Origin: Streptomyces spiroverticillatus
GTDB lineage: Bacteria; Actinomycetota; Actinomycetes; Streptomycetales; Streptomycetaceae
Assembly: GCA_014650415.1 (NCBI GenBank)
Contig: BMUX01000004.1
Span: 62,001 to 126,000 of the forward strand
Length of the DNA: 64,000 bases
Direction of reading: 5' to 3'
How positions within the stretch are numbered: position 1 is the stretch's first letter; each line of letters opens with the position of its first letter. Positions 34,636 through 43,210 of this stretch are shown in pieces. Both the position numbers and the translations under genes were made by a program. The notes beneath the pieces were generated by a model. That model had not been told where the DNA came from. It worked only from the letters and a program-made list of their open reading frames with translations, and did no database searches.

Positions 34636-36363
34636 ATGGGTTTCGGTTTCCGTGTGGGCGTGCCCGGCATGAGCGTGCGCGTCTCCAGCCGTGGGGTGCG
34701 CACCTCGGTCGGCCCGCGCGCCGCCCGGGTCAGCTTCGGCGCGGGCGGCACCCGGCTGTCGACCGGCGCGGGACCGTTCTCCGCGTCCACCTCCCTGGGC
34801 GGCGGTGGGGGCAGGTCCCGCCGCCGCACCGCCACCGCCTCTCCCGCCCAGACCGACCGGCTCGCCCGGCAGGCCGCGCGGGCCGAGCAGCAGGCGGAAC
34901 GCGAGGCGGCGATCGCCGAGCTGACCCGGCTCCGTGAGGAGACCACCACCGTCCACCCGGAGGATTTCGCCCCGGCCCGCCCGCCGCAGCTCCCTCCGCC
35001 GCCGGCGCGGGACCTGCGCTGGGCGCTCGCGGAGGCCGAACGGCACCATCTGACCGGCATCGGCCTGTTCTCGCGCGACCGGCGCTCCGCCGCCAAGCAG
35101 CGGGCGGCCGCCGAGGTACCCGCGTACCTGGCGGCCGAGGTCGCCAGCCGGGCCCACCAGTCGCACGCCCGCGTCGAGACGCAGGCCCGCGACTGGTGGG
35201 CCCGGCTGGCCGCGAACGACGAGGAGACCGTCTGCCGCACGGTCAACGAGGCGTTCTCCGACAATCCGGCGGCGGGCTGCGCGGTCGGCGTCTCGGACGG
35301 TGTGCTCTCCGTCGTCGTGCGCCAGCCGGACTTCGGCTCCTGGCCGACGAAGACGCCCGCGCTGACCCCGACCGGGCGGCCCACCCTCAAGAACCTCACC
35401 CAGCGCGACCGCCTGCACTGGTGGATGACGTCGCTGGGTTCGCACGTGGTGGCCACCCTCAAGGAGGGCTTCGCGGTCGCCCCGGGCATCACCGCGATCG
35501 ACCTCGCGGTCCTGACCCGCATCCCTGACTCGCGCCGCCTCGGCATCGTCGTGTACGGACAGTGGTCGCGCCGGTCGGTCGAGGGCACGGCGTGGCGCAC
35601 CGCCGAGGACGCGGTGCGGTTCCTGGACGTGGGTACGGGTGTGGAGTGCTCGGTGACGACGAGCGTCAAGGCGCTCGACGTGTCCCAAGTGCCGTGCCTG
35701 GCCGCCCTGTTGGGCAGCGCGGAGGACGACGCGGCGCTGGGCGACCTGGACGCCGGCCTGACGCGGGACGGAGGCACGCCCCCGCCCGCGCCGAACCCGT
35801 ACACCCCGCCGCCGCCCGCGACGAGCCCGTACGATCCGCTGCCGTACGCCGCCTGGCTGGCCGACCGCAGGAACCCGCCGCCCCCTTCCGCCACCGCCCT
35901 GCGCCCCGGCGAGAACGTCGCCCTGCCCGCCCCGCACACCGCCCTGCGGCTGCACTGCCACTCCCCCGGCGCCGACCTGTCCGTGTTCCTGCTGGACACG
36001 GCCGAACGGGTCGCCCGCGACGAGGACTTCGTCTTCTACAACCAGCCGTCCGGCGCGGCGGGCGCGGTGCACCTGACCCCGCCCGCCACCGTCGACGTCG
36101 CGCTGGACCGGCTCCCGCCGTCCGTCGACCGGCTGGCGGTCGTCGTCAGCGCCGACACTCCGGTGGCCGCCCGGCTCTCGGTGACCGAACCGGCAGGCGG
36201 ATCATGGGAGTTCGTGACCCCGGCCGCCTCCGGGATCACCGCCCTGCTCGTCGCCGAGGTCTACCGCCGGGGCCCCGGCGTCTGGAAGCTGCGCGCGGTG
36301 GGCCAGGGCTGGGCCGAGGGCCTGGCGGGTCCGGCCCGGCACTACGGCGTGGACCTGGACTGA
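34636..36363 (+). CDS. DUF4236-domain protein
   Basis: 575 residues; GGGAG six nucleotides before ATG 34636. The N-terminal 55 residues are a clear DUF4236 domain (MGFGFRVGVPGMSVRVSSRG, SVGPRAARVSFGAGGTRLST). A helical Ala/Glu/Gln-rich region follows. The middle holds a globular domain ending near residue 380. A Pro-rich linker (PPPAPNPYTPPPPATSPYDP) leads to a C-terminal beta-rich domain that resembles TerD-like or bacterial Ig folds only vaguely. The function is unknown; DUF4236 proteins are often near toxin or membrane-stress genes. Confidence 0.82.
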   Translation: MGFGFRVGVPGMSVRVSSRGVRTSVGPRAARVSFGAGGTRLSTGAGPFSASTSLGGGGGRSRRRTATASPAQTDRLARQAARAEQQAEREAAIAELTRLREETTTVHPEDFAPARPPQLPPPPARDLRWALAEAERHHLTGIGLFSRDRRSAAKQRAAAEVPAYLAAEVASRAHQSHARVETQARDWWARLAANDEETVCRTVNEAFSDNPAAGCAVGVSDGVLSVVVRQPDFGSWPTKTPALTPTGRPTLKNLTQRDRLHWWMTSLGSHVVATLKEGFAVAPGITAIDLAVLTRIPDSRRLGIVVYGQWSRRSVEGTAWRTAEDAVRFLDVGTGVECSVTTSVKALDVSQVPCLAALLGSAEDDAALGDLDAGLTRDGGTPPPAPNPYTPPPPATSPYDPLPYAAWLADRRNPPPPSATALRPGENVALPAPHTALRLHCHSPGADLSVFLLDTAERVARDEDFVFYNQPSGAAGAVHLTPPATVDVALDRLPPSVDRLAVVVSADTPVAARLSVTEPAGGSWEFVTPAASGITALLVAEVYRRGPGVWKLRAVGQGWAEGLAGPARHYGVDLD

Positions 36364-36379
36364 CTCCTTCGGCGTCCCC

Positions 36380-37366
36380 TCAGCCCGCCCCCACCACCGT
36401 CCGCTGCGCCGAGAAGTCGCCCCACTTGCCGTCCGGGAGCTTGGCGCGGAGCTTCACGGTGTAGCGGGTGCCAGGGGGTTCCGAGACGGTGAAGTCGTAC
36501 GTCACGGGGCCGGGTGGCGGTGGGGCGCCCCAGGCGATGGTGGTGGCGAGCTGGCCGTTCAAGTACAGCTGGTACTCGGCCACTTCGCCTCCGGTACGGG
36601 GCTGGGTCCAGCGGAGTCGGATCGTGCGCTCGATGCCGTTGGCGTGGGCGGTGGCGGTCAGACCGGTGGGGGCCGTGGAGGCCCGGCCGCCCGGGGTGCG
36701 GGCGGTGGTCAGGTCGAGGGCGTTGCTGTCCTGGGAGGAGTTCTCGGCGGCGTCGCGGGCCCGCACGGTGAAGGTGTAGACGGTGCCGGGGCGCAGGCCG
36801 GTGACGCGGGTGCCGGTCTCGGTGCCGTGCACGCTGTGGATGCGGGAGTCCTCCTGGTAGATGTCGTACGCGGTGACGGCGCCGCCGGGGTCCGTGGCGC
36901 GCTTCCAGGAGAGCTGGACCGAGGTGCCGTCAACGACCCTGCCGGTGAGCGCAGTCGGGGTGCTCGGGGGTGTGCTGTCGTCGGGGGCGGGGGCGCGGGT
37001 CTTCGCGGTGACGGCGGGGCTCGGGGCGGAGAGGTTTCCGGCCGCGTCCCGGGCTCGTACGGTGAAGGAGTAGGAGGTGGCGGGGGTCAGCCGGTCGACG
37101 TCGACCATGGTGGTCTGCGGCGGAAGGGTCTTGACCTTCTTGCCCTGCGCGTAGACGTCGTAGCCCGCGATGCCCCGGTCGTCGGTGGACGCGCTCCACA
37201 TGACGTGCACGGAGTGCGCGCTGCCCGCCTGGGCGGTGACTCCGGCGGGGACGGTCGGGGCGGCGGTGTCGCGGGCGGGCTGGGCCTTGGCACCACTACA
37301 GGCGGTGGCGCTCGCGAGCAGCAGCGCCGTACAGGTCAACACGGTGCGAACGGTGGGGCGTTGCAC
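36380..37366 (-). CDS. Lipoprotein with three fibronectin type III domains
   Basis: 328 residues from GTG 37366. Signal sequence TVLTCTALLLASATAC with the lipobox Cys at about position 23. Three FN3 domains follow: about residues 36-125, 132-220 and 233-325, each with the YDVYxxGK/YxFTVRARDAAGN pattern. No catalytic module is attached. Such proteins act as surface adhesins or spacers. It lies 80 nt upstream of the 3' end of the YfcC carrier gene on the same strand but is probably transcribed separately. Confidence 0.88.
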   Translation of the reverse strand: MQRPTVRTVLTCTALLLASATACSGAKAQPARDTAAPTVPAGVTAQAGSAHSVHVMWSASTDDRGIAGYDVYAQGKKVKTLPPQTTMVDVDRLTPATSYSFTVRARDAAGNLSAPSPAVTAKTRAPAPDDSTPPSTPTALTGRVVDGTSVQLSWKRATDPGGAVTAYDIYQEDSRIHSVHGTETGTRVTGLRPGTVYTFTVRARDAAENSSQDSNALDLTTARTPGGRASTAPTGLTATAHANGIERTIRLRWTQPRTGGEVAEYQLYLNGQLATTIAWGAPPPPGPVTYDFTVSEPPGTRYTVKLRAKLPDGKWGDFSAQRTVVGAG

Positions 37367-37446
37367 AGCCGGGACCTTTCCTCGGAGGGACTATTGGTCC
37401 AGACCTGTATGCCATGTCCGGCCGCCCCGGGACAAGGGGCCGGGCG

Positions 37447-38985
37447 TCATGTCATGACCGCACCCAGCGCCACGAAGCCGCAGATCAGGACGAACAGGGT
37501 GGCGAGCAGCGGCCAGACGAAGCGCAGGTAGGAGTTGTAGCCGACCTTGGCGAGTGCGACGCCGCCGATGGTGACGGCGGTGGTCGGCACCCAGAGGTTC
37601 ATCAGCCCGCTCGCGGACTGCCAGGCCGTGACGACCACCGCACGCGGCACGCCCGCGAAGTCGGCGAGCGGGGCCAGGATCGGCATGGCGAGGGTGGCGT
37701 GGCCGGAGGTGGAGGGGATCAGGAAGGCGAGGGGGAGGTTGACGACGAAGACGATCACGGCGAAGAAGGCCGAGGAGGTGCCGGTGACGACGTCTTCGAC
37801 GGCACTGAGGACGGTGTCGGTGATGCGGGAGTTGTTCATGATGACGGTGACCCCGCGCGCGAGCACGATCACCAGTGCCGGCGAGATGAAGTCCGCCGCG
37901 CCCTGCGCGATGGTCGAGCTGAGCTTCTGCTCGCCGAAGCGGGCGACGATGCCGACCACGACCGCCGCGACCAGGAAGAGTGCCGCCAACTGCGGGAAGG
38001 ACCAGCCGAGTTCGAAGCCGTACGGGGTCGCTTCGGCGTCGCCGGTGAGGGCGCTGGACCACGGCACCACCGAGAAGATCATGAACGCGAAGGTGAGGGC
38101 GACCAGCACCAGTAGCACCTGGTGCAGGCCGGTCAGCGGCGGCGGCTCCTCCGCCTCGGCCGCCGACTGCTCCCGGTCACCGGGCAGGAAGCCGGAGATC
38201 GAGCGGGCCGGATCGCGCTGCACACGGCGCGCGTACCGGATGACGTACGCGATGGTGACGCCCGTCAGCACCACCCACATCAGCGCGCGCAGCACGATGC
38301 CGTCACCGAGCGAGATCCCGGCGGCGGAGGAGGCCACTCCGGTCGCGAAGGGATTCACGGTGGAGCACAGGACGCCGACGCCCGCGCCCAGGATGATCGT
38401 GCCGGTCGCCACCATCCGGTCGTACCCGAGCGCCAGCATCAGCGGAATGATCAGCCCGTAGAAGCCGAGGGTCTCCTCGGCGAACCCCTCCACCGTCCCC
38501 AGCAGGGCGAAGACGACCATCACGCCCGCGATGAGCAGCGCCCCGCGCTCGCGCAGCCGGTGGGCGAGGCGGCCGATGCCCCGGTCGAGGGCGCCGGTGG
38601 CGAAGACGACGGTGATGAACGCGCCGATGGCGAGGACGAAGAGGAAGACGCCCGCGCTGCCGTACAGCTCGCCCGCCAGGTCGGGCCCGACCTGCCCGGT
38701 CTTCTCGTCCTGTACGCCGTACAGACCGTTGACCGGGGAGAGGAAGAGGTCGTTGAGCCGATCGGTGAAGCTCTGGCCGGAGTCGACGCGGTGGTACGTG
38801 CCCTGGATCGGCGCGCCGTTCTTGTCGCGGTCGTACGCGCCGGAGGGGATGAGGAAGGCCAGCAGCCAGACGCCGAGGGTGACCAGGACCAGGACGGTCA
38901 GGGCGCTGGGGAAGCGGAACCCCTTCTTCTGACCCGGGTCGAGGTCGGGGTCCGGGTCCGGCCGGGGCTCGGTTGCCGTGCTCAT
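37447..38985 (-). CDS. YfcC-family membrane transporter
   Basis: 512 residues from ATG 38985 (MSTATEPRPDPDPD). About twelve membrane helices. The YfcC/DcuC-like features include FRFPSALTVLVLVTLGVWLL, GTVEGFAEETLGFYGLIIPL and, near the C-terminus, PTTAVTIGGVALAKVGYNSY. The family is annotated as basic amino acid or C4-dicarboxylate carriers without firm substrates. The acidic N-terminal tail (PDPDPDLDPG) is cytosolic. No catabolic genes are next to it. No clear ribosome site is visible upstream. Confidence 0.85.
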   Translation of the reverse strand: MSTATEPRPDPDPDLDPGQKKGFRFPSALTVLVLVTLGVWLLAFLIPSGAYDRDKNGAPIQGTYHRVDSGQSFTDRLNDLFLSPVNGLYGVQDEKTGQVGPDLAGELYGSAGVFLFVLAIGAFITVVFATGALDRGIGRLAHRLRERGALLIAGVMVVFALLGTVEGFAEETLGFYGLIIPLMLALGYDRMVATGTIILGAGVGVLCSTVNPFATGVASSAAGISLGDGIVLRALMWVVLTGVTIAYVIRYARRVQRDPARSISGFLPGDREQSAAEAEEPPPLTGLHQVLLVLVALTFAFMIFSVVPWSSALTGDAEATPYGFELGWSFPQLAALFLVAAVVVGIVARFGEQKLSSTIAQGAADFISPALVIVLARGVTVIMNNSRITDTVLSAVEDVVTGTSSAFFAVIVFVVNLPLAFLIPSTSGHATLAMPILAPLADFAGVPRAVVVTAWQSASGLMNLWVPTTAVTIGGVALAKVGYNSYLRFVWPLLATLFVLICGFVALGAVMT

Positions 38986-39015
38986 GTTGATCAATGGATC
39001 ACAGGAGCACGGCAC

Positions 39016-39104
39016 CCGCATCCGCACCCTTCACCGCCGTTGCGGCCGCATCCGCCCCCTCGCCGCCGGTGCGCCCGCATCCGCACCCGTCGCCGCCGGT
39101 GCTA
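39016..39104. repeat. About 30-bp imperfect tandem repeats reaching the HxlR stop codon
   Basis: Three CCGCATCCGC-containing units start at 39016, 39046 and 39075; the last runs into the reverse-strand TAG of the HxlR gene at 39102-39104. Confidence 0.8.
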
Positions 39105-39494
39105 CGCGGCCACCCCGTGCTCCTCGTCGTACGCGGCCCGCGCCTCGGCGACCGTCACGCGGTGCCGCTCGGCCCAGCCGGTCAGGGCGAGCAGGGAGAC
39201 GTGCAGCTCCCGGGCGACCGGCGTCAGCTCGTACTCCACCTTCGGCGGGACGGTCGGGTGCACGGTCCGGGTCAGCATCCCGTCGCGCTCCAGATTGCGC
39301 AGGGTGAGGGTGAGCATGCGGCGGCTGATGCCGTCGATGGAGCGCTCCAGCTCGGTGAAGCGGATGGGGCCGTGGGCGGCGGCGATCAGGATCGGCACGC
39401 TCCACTTGCCCACCACCCTGTCAAGAACTTCGCGGACGGGGCAGGCCTCCGCGTTCACTGCCTGCGAAGTAACACCGGTGTTCCTGGGGGACAT
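39102..39494 (-). CDS. HxlR-family transcriptional regulator
   Basis: 130 residues; AAGGAG before ATG 39494. Winged helix typical of HxlR: CPVREVLDRVVGKWSVPILI, then RFTELERSIDGISRRMLTLT as the recognition region and LTRTVHPTVPPKVEYELTP as the wing. The N-terminal Cys (EACPV) is the position used by redox- or aldehyde-sensing HxlR proteins. It is divergent from an MFS exporter gene, with two CGTTACAA repeats in the shared promoter, so it most likely represses that exporter. Confidence 0.92.
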   Translation of the reverse strand: MSPRNTGVTSQAVNAEACPVREVLDRVVGKWSVPILIAAAHGPIRFTELERSIDGISRRMLTLTLRNLERDGMLTRTVHPTVPPKVEYELTPVARELHVSLLALTGWAERHRVTVAEARAAYDEEHGVAA

Positions 39495-39542
39495 GGAAGT
39501 GCCTCCTTACGACGGGCCCTCATGGTCACGCACGATCTCCCT

Positions 39543-39562
39543 CGTTACAAGGCCCGTTACAA
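39543..39562. promoter_or_regulatory. CGTTACAA direct repeats, candidate HxlR operator
   Basis: CGTTACAA at 39543-39550 and 39555-39562, period 12, in the divergent promoter about 30 bp upstream of the MFS start. An inverse relative (GTAACAC) lies near 39470 inside the regulator's 5' end. Confidence 0.5.
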
Positions 39563-39589
39563 GTAGTGCACCTTTGGAGGTCAGACACC

Positions 39590-41056
39590 ATGCCAGGGAT
39601 CACGTCACCCACGGAACGCTCGCGTTGGACCGCGCTCGTCATCCTCTGCGCCGGCACCCTGATGACGATCCTCGACGGCAACATCGTCACGGTCGCCATG
39701 CCCGCGATTCAGAGCGACCTCGGCTTCTCCCCCGCCGGGCTCGCCTGGGTCGTCAACGCGTATCTGATCCCCTTCGGCGGACTGCTGCTGCTCGCCGGGC
39801 GGCTCGGCGACCTGATCGGCCGGAAGCGGATGTTCACGGCAGGTCTCGCCGTCTTCACGCTGGCCTCGCTCTTCTGCGGGGTCGCGACCACCCCGGGCGT
39901 GCTGATCGCGGCCCGTGCGCTCCAGGGCGTCGGCGGGGCGATGACGACCGCCGTCGTGCTCGGCATGCTGGTGGCGCTCTTCCCCGAGGGACGCGAGCGG
40001 GCGAAGGCCATCGCGGTGTTCAGCGCGACGGGGGCGGCGGGCGGTGCGCTGGGCACCTTCCTCGGCGGGGCGCTGACCAGCGCGCTCTCCTGGCACTGGA
40101 TCTTCCTGATCAACCTCCCCATCGGTCTGGTCTCGGTCGTCGCGGCCTGGCGGGTGCTGGACCGGGACCAGGGCGCGGGCCTCGGCAGGGGTGCGGACTA
40201 CCTGGGTGCCGCCCTGGTCACGGCGGCCCTGATGCTGGGCGTCTACACCCTCGTCCAGACCGCCGAACACGGCTGGGGCTCGGCCCGCACGCTGCTCCTG
40301 GGAGCCGTCGCGGTGGTCCTCCTCACGGCCTTCGTCCTCCGCCAGACCCGGGCCGCCGAACCCCTGGTCCGCCTCCGCGTCTTCCGCTCCCGCACCCTCA
40401 CCGGCGCGAACCTCGTGCAGATCGCGATGATCGCGGGCATGTACGCCTTCCAGTACATCGGCGCCCTCTACCTCCAGCAGGTCCTGGGGTACGAGAGCCT
40501 CACGACCGGCCTCGCCTTCCTGCCCGCCCCGCTGGTCATCGGCACCCTGATGCTGGGCCTCTCCACCCGCCTGACCTCCCGCTTCGGGCCGCGCGCAGTC
40601 CTGCTCGCCGGGCTGGTGTCGATCGTCGCGGGCCTGGCCCTCTTCAGCCGGGCCCCGGCGGACGGCGCGTACCTCGCCGACGTACTCCCGGCGATCCTGC
40701 TCCTCTCGCTCGGCTTCGGCATCGGGATGCCCGCCCTCACCGGGCTGGCCATGTCGGACGCCCGCCCCGAGGACGCGGGCCTGGCCTCGGGTCTGTTCAA
40801 CACCACGCAGGTGGTGGGCGGCTCCTTCGGCCTCGCGGCACTGAACTCGCTGGCGGCGGGCCGCACGGCGGACCTGGGCTCCGCCTCCCGCTCGACCCTC
40901 AATGCGGGCTACCAACTCGCCTTCGGTGTCGGCGCGTTGATCGTGACCGTCGGGCTGATCCTGGCGGCGGTGCTGCTCCGCGAGCGTACGAAGCAGACCC
41001 CTTCGGCGGTACGGACCGAACCGGCCCACAGCAGCGCGGGAGTTCCCCGGAATTGA
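39590..41056 (+). CDS. MFS drug:H+ antiporter, DHA2 family
   Basis: 488 residues from ATG 39590 with GGAGG nine nucleotides upstream. Fourteen predicted helices. Motif A is GRLGDLIGRKRMF; the motif C region is ATGAAGGALGTFLGGALTSA; DGNIVTVAMPAIQ in helix 1 is typical of EmrB/QacA-like exporters. It would expel hydrophobic compounds using the proton gradient. The divergent HxlR gene is its likely regulator, with a ligand or oxidant inducing efflux. Confidence 0.93.
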   Translation: MPGITSPTERSRWTALVILCAGTLMTILDGNIVTVAMPAIQSDLGFSPAGLAWVVNAYLIPFGGLLLLAGRLGDLIGRKRMFTAGLAVFTLASLFCGVATTPGVLIAARALQGVGGAMTTAVVLGMLVALFPEGRERAKAIAVFSATGAAGGALGTFLGGALTSALSWHWIFLINLPIGLVSVVAAWRVLDRDQGAGLGRGADYLGAALVTAALMLGVYTLVQTAEHGWGSARTLLLGAVAVVLLTAFVLRQTRAAEPLVRLRVFRSRTLTGANLVQIAMIAGMYAFQYIGALYLQQVLGYESLTTGLAFLPAPLVIGTLMLGLSTRLTSRFGPRAVLLAGLVSIVAGLALFSRAPADGAYLADVLPAILLLSLGFGIGMPALTGLAMSDARPEDAGLASGLFNTTQVVGGSFGLAALNSLAAGRTADLGSASRSTLNAGYQLAFGVGALIVTVGLILAAVLLRERTKQTPSAVRTEPAHSSAGVPRN

Positions 41057-41094
41057 GATGCCGGCCGGCGGGCCGTCCTGCCATGCTCACCGCC

Positions 41095-41694
41095 ATGAGC
41101 CCCCGCCGTGTGAAGCCCAGCCTCTATCTCTCCGTCGACATCGAGGCGGACGGCCCGATCCCCGGCCCGTACTCGATGCTCAGCTTCGGGGCTGCGGTCG
41201 CGGGCCGTCAGGACCCGGACGGTTCGTACGTCGCCCATGACCCCGAGGCGCAGACCTTCTACCGTGAACTCCGCCCGATCAGCGAGGAGTTCGACCCGGC
41301 GGCACTCGCGGTGAGCGGTCTCGACCGGGACGAGCTCCTCGCCAAGGGCACGAACCCGGTACAGGCCATGGCGGACTTCACCGCGTGGGTGACGGAGGTC
41401 AGCACCGGCGTGGGCCAGCCGGTGATGTGCGGCTACCCGGCCTCGTACGACTGGACCTTCCTCTACTGGTACTTGATCCGCTTCACCGGATCGAGTCCGT
41501 TCAGCCACTCGGGCAGCATGGACATGAAGACCCTGTACGCCGTGAAGGCGCGCGTGCCGCTGCGCGCGGCGGTGAAGGGCACGATGCCGCGCGAGCTGCG
41601 CTCGGCGCGCCGCCACACGCATCACGCCCTGGACGATGCGCTCGAACAGGCCGATCTCTTCAGCGCGTTGATGACGTGGGAGGGCCCGGTGTGA
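41095..41694 (+). CDS. DEDD-type 3'-5' exonuclease-like protein
   Basis: 199 residues from ATG 41095 (an in-frame ATG at 41083 is also possible). Exonuclease motifs of the DEDD superfamily: LSVDIEADGP (Asp, Glu), the second Asp in YPASYDWTFLYWY, and THHALDDALEQADLF carrying the final His/Asp. It resembles small RNase T/oligoribonuclease-like proteins of actinobacteria. Substrate (RNA or DNA) is uncertain. It follows the MFS gene by 38 nt. Its stop codon lies in 26-bp tandem repeats shared with the convergent TetR remnant. Confidence 0.82.
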   Translation: MSPRRVKPSLYLSVDIEADGPIPGPYSMLSFGAAVAGRQDPDGSYVAHDPEAQTFYRELRPISEEFDPAALAVSGLDRDELLAKGTNPVQAMADFTAWVTEVSTGVGQPVMCGYPASYDWTFLYWYLIRFTGSSPFSHSGSMDMKTLYAVKARVPLRAAVKGTMPRELRSARRHTHHALDDALEQADLFSALMTWEGPV

Positions 41695-41768
41695 CGAGTC
41701 CCGGTCACCGTCCGATGTGACGGGCCCCGGTCACCGTCCGGCGTGACGGATCCCGGTCACCGTCCGGC
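41691..41768. repeat. 26-bp tandem repeats holding the stops of two convergent genes
   Basis: Three units start at 41691, 41717 and 41743, each of the form GTGAC....CCCGGTCACCGTCC. Unit 1 holds the TGA of the exonuclease; unit 3 holds the reverse-strand TGA of the TetR remnant (41757-41759). Each unit is itself partly palindromic (GTGAC/GTCAC). Confidence 0.9.
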
Positions 41769-42235
41769 GTCCGGTTCCGTCGCCCCGTAGAGGCGCATCA
41801 CGGAGGCCCGGTACTGTTCCGTCGCAGCCCGTGCCCCCAGGTGGCCGCTGCGGATCCGGGCGTCGGCGGCGTGGCCCAGCGCGATCGTCGCGGCGATCAG
41901 CCAGCCGGTCTCCAGGTCGGTCCGGAACTCGCCGGTGGCACGGCCCCGGCGGATCAGGGCCTCCAGCCGCTCCTCCACGGGCCGGTGGCGGGCCGCCTCA
42001 CCCTGCTCGTCCGTACCGGGATCCACCCGGATCGACACCGCCTGATGCATCATCAATTCGGCTGCCGCGTCCAGGAATCGGCCGAGCGCATCGACCGCCG
42101 GGCCCGACCCGGTGTCGGCGGCGTCCAGCACGGCTACCGCCCGGCGGCTCACCTCGTCGCGCACCGCCGCGAGTAGCGCCTCCCGGCTGCCGAAGTGTGC
42201 GTACGCGGTCTGGGTGACCGACGGCACGACACTCA
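41757..42235 (-). pseudogene. TetR-family regulator lacking its N-terminal DNA-binding part
   Basis: The C-terminal two thirds of a TetR-type regulator are intact: TAYAHFGSREALLAAVRDEV, the end of the helix-turn-helix, followed by the ligand domain to the stop at 41757. Upstream of about 42215-42240 the reading frame stays open, but the sequence no longer resembles TetR and has no start with a ribosome site. It instead matches, on the other strand, the 3' part of an NTF2-like gene. This looks like a deletion that removed the 5' ends and the shared promoter of two divergent genes. It cannot bind DNA as it stands. Confidence 0.7.
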
Positions 42236-42236
42236 C

Positions 42237-42474
42237 CTGCGCGCAACTGATCTCGCACGCCCACCCCGTCTGCAAGAACTCCACGAGCTGCGACATGCGG
42301 ATCGACGAACTCCTCGTGGACGGCAGCCGGTTCGCCGCGCGCTGCCGCCTCAGTTCCGACCACCGCAAGCTGGGGCACCTGGACATCGACTTCTTCCTCT
42401 TCGGCGAGGTCGCCGAGGACAGTCGGGTGCGCCGGGTGGACCAGCTCGGCCGCACCCTGAAGACCGCCTCGTGA
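42237..42474 (+). pseudogene. 3' remnant of an NTF2/SnoaL-like gene
   Basis: The plus-strand frame reading LISHAHPVCKNSTS, MRIDELLVDGSRFAARCRLS and GHLDIDFFLFGEVAEDSRV resembles the C-terminal half of SnoaL/NTF2-like small proteins and ends at TGA 42474. No start codon with a ribosome site precedes it, and the frame upstream is antisense to the truncated TetR gene. The two remnants meet head to head, as expected if an internal deletion fused divergent neighbours. An ATG at 42296 could in principle give a short peptide. Confidence 0.55.
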
Positions 42475-42541
42475 ACCCAGGAGCCGTCCGCACCGTTCAC
42501 GGACTGGCCCTCCGCGCCCGCCCGCACACATCGGGGCGCGG

Positions 42542-43108
42542 TCACAGCAACCGGTCGACCAGCCCGTCCACGTAGTCCGGGGTGAGCGGCCCCGCGCCGA
42601 ACAGGACGCGGATGTACATCGGCGCCATGACGTGGTCGAGCACGTCGAGCGCGGAGAGCGGTTGCTCGCCGCGCTCGGCGGCGCGGTCCAGCATGGACTG
42701 CACCTGGCGGCGGCGCTCCTCCATGAGGGCGTCGCGCTCCTTCAGGCCCGACTGCCCCTTGCCGGACAGGGCGACGGCCAGACGCAGCAGGGCCAGGCCG
42801 TCGGGGCCGGTGATCTCGCGGGCCACCTGGGCGGCGTACGCCCGCAGGTCGCCGTCCAGGCTTCCCGTGTCGGGCATCGGCGACTGCGCGTCGAGGCGGG
42901 TCAGCACCACGTCGGCGAGCAGCGCCTCCAGGCTTCCCCACCTGCGGTAGACGCTCGTGTCGGCGACTCCCGCGCGGGCCGCGACCTCGCCGACGGTGAA
43001 GCCGCCGTAGCCGCGTTCGGCGACCAGTTCGGTGACGGCCTGGTGCACCGCAGCGAGGACGCGGGCGCTGCGCCCGCCGGGCCGTCGGGTCGGCTGTCGT
43101 TCATCCAT
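42542..43108 (-). CDS. TetR/AcrR-family regulator of the adjacent MFS exporter
   Basis: 188 residues. The helix-turn-helix lies at residues 13-58: ARVLAAVHQAVTELVAERGY, FTVGEVAARAGVADTSVYRR with WGSLEALLADVV. The C-terminal domain matches TetR_C groups of actinobacteria. ATG 43108 is 11 bp from a palindrome (43119-43142), and a second copy is at 43169-43194, next to the exporter start. It therefore very likely represses both itself and the exporter and is released by a transported compound. Confidence 0.93.
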   Translation of the reverse strand: MDERQPTRRPGGRSARVLAAVHQAVTELVAERGYGGFTVGEVAARAGVADTSVYRRWGSLEALLADVVLTRLDAQSPMPDTGSLDGDLRAYAAQVAREITGPDGLALLRLAVALSGKGQSGLKERDALMEERRRQVQSMLDRAAERGEQPLSALDVLDHVMAPMYIRVLFGAGPLTPDYVDGLVDRLL

Positions 43109-43118
43109 GCCCGCACCT

Positions 43119-43142
43119 TAACGCAGTTCCTGCTTGCGTTTA
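43119..43142. promoter_or_regulatory. TetR operator 1 (AACGCAG...TGCGTTTA)
   Basis: TAACGCAG, eight nucleotides, TGCGTTTA: an inverted repeat just upstream of the TetR start codon. Closely similar to operator 2, with the same TCCTGC centre. Confidence 0.75.
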
Positions 43143-43168
43143 CGAGACGCACACCTCTAAAGTCACCG

Positions 43169-43194
43169 CTAACGCAGTCCTGCACTGCGTTTAG
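43169..43194. promoter_or_regulatory. TetR operator 2, near-perfect palindrome at the exporter start
   Basis: CTAACGCAGT (43169-43178), CCTGC, then ACTGCGTTTAG (43184-43194). It ends a few bases before the exporter's ribosome site (AGGAG). Confidence 0.8.
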
Positions 43195-43210
43195 CGAGAG
43201 GAGAACTGTC

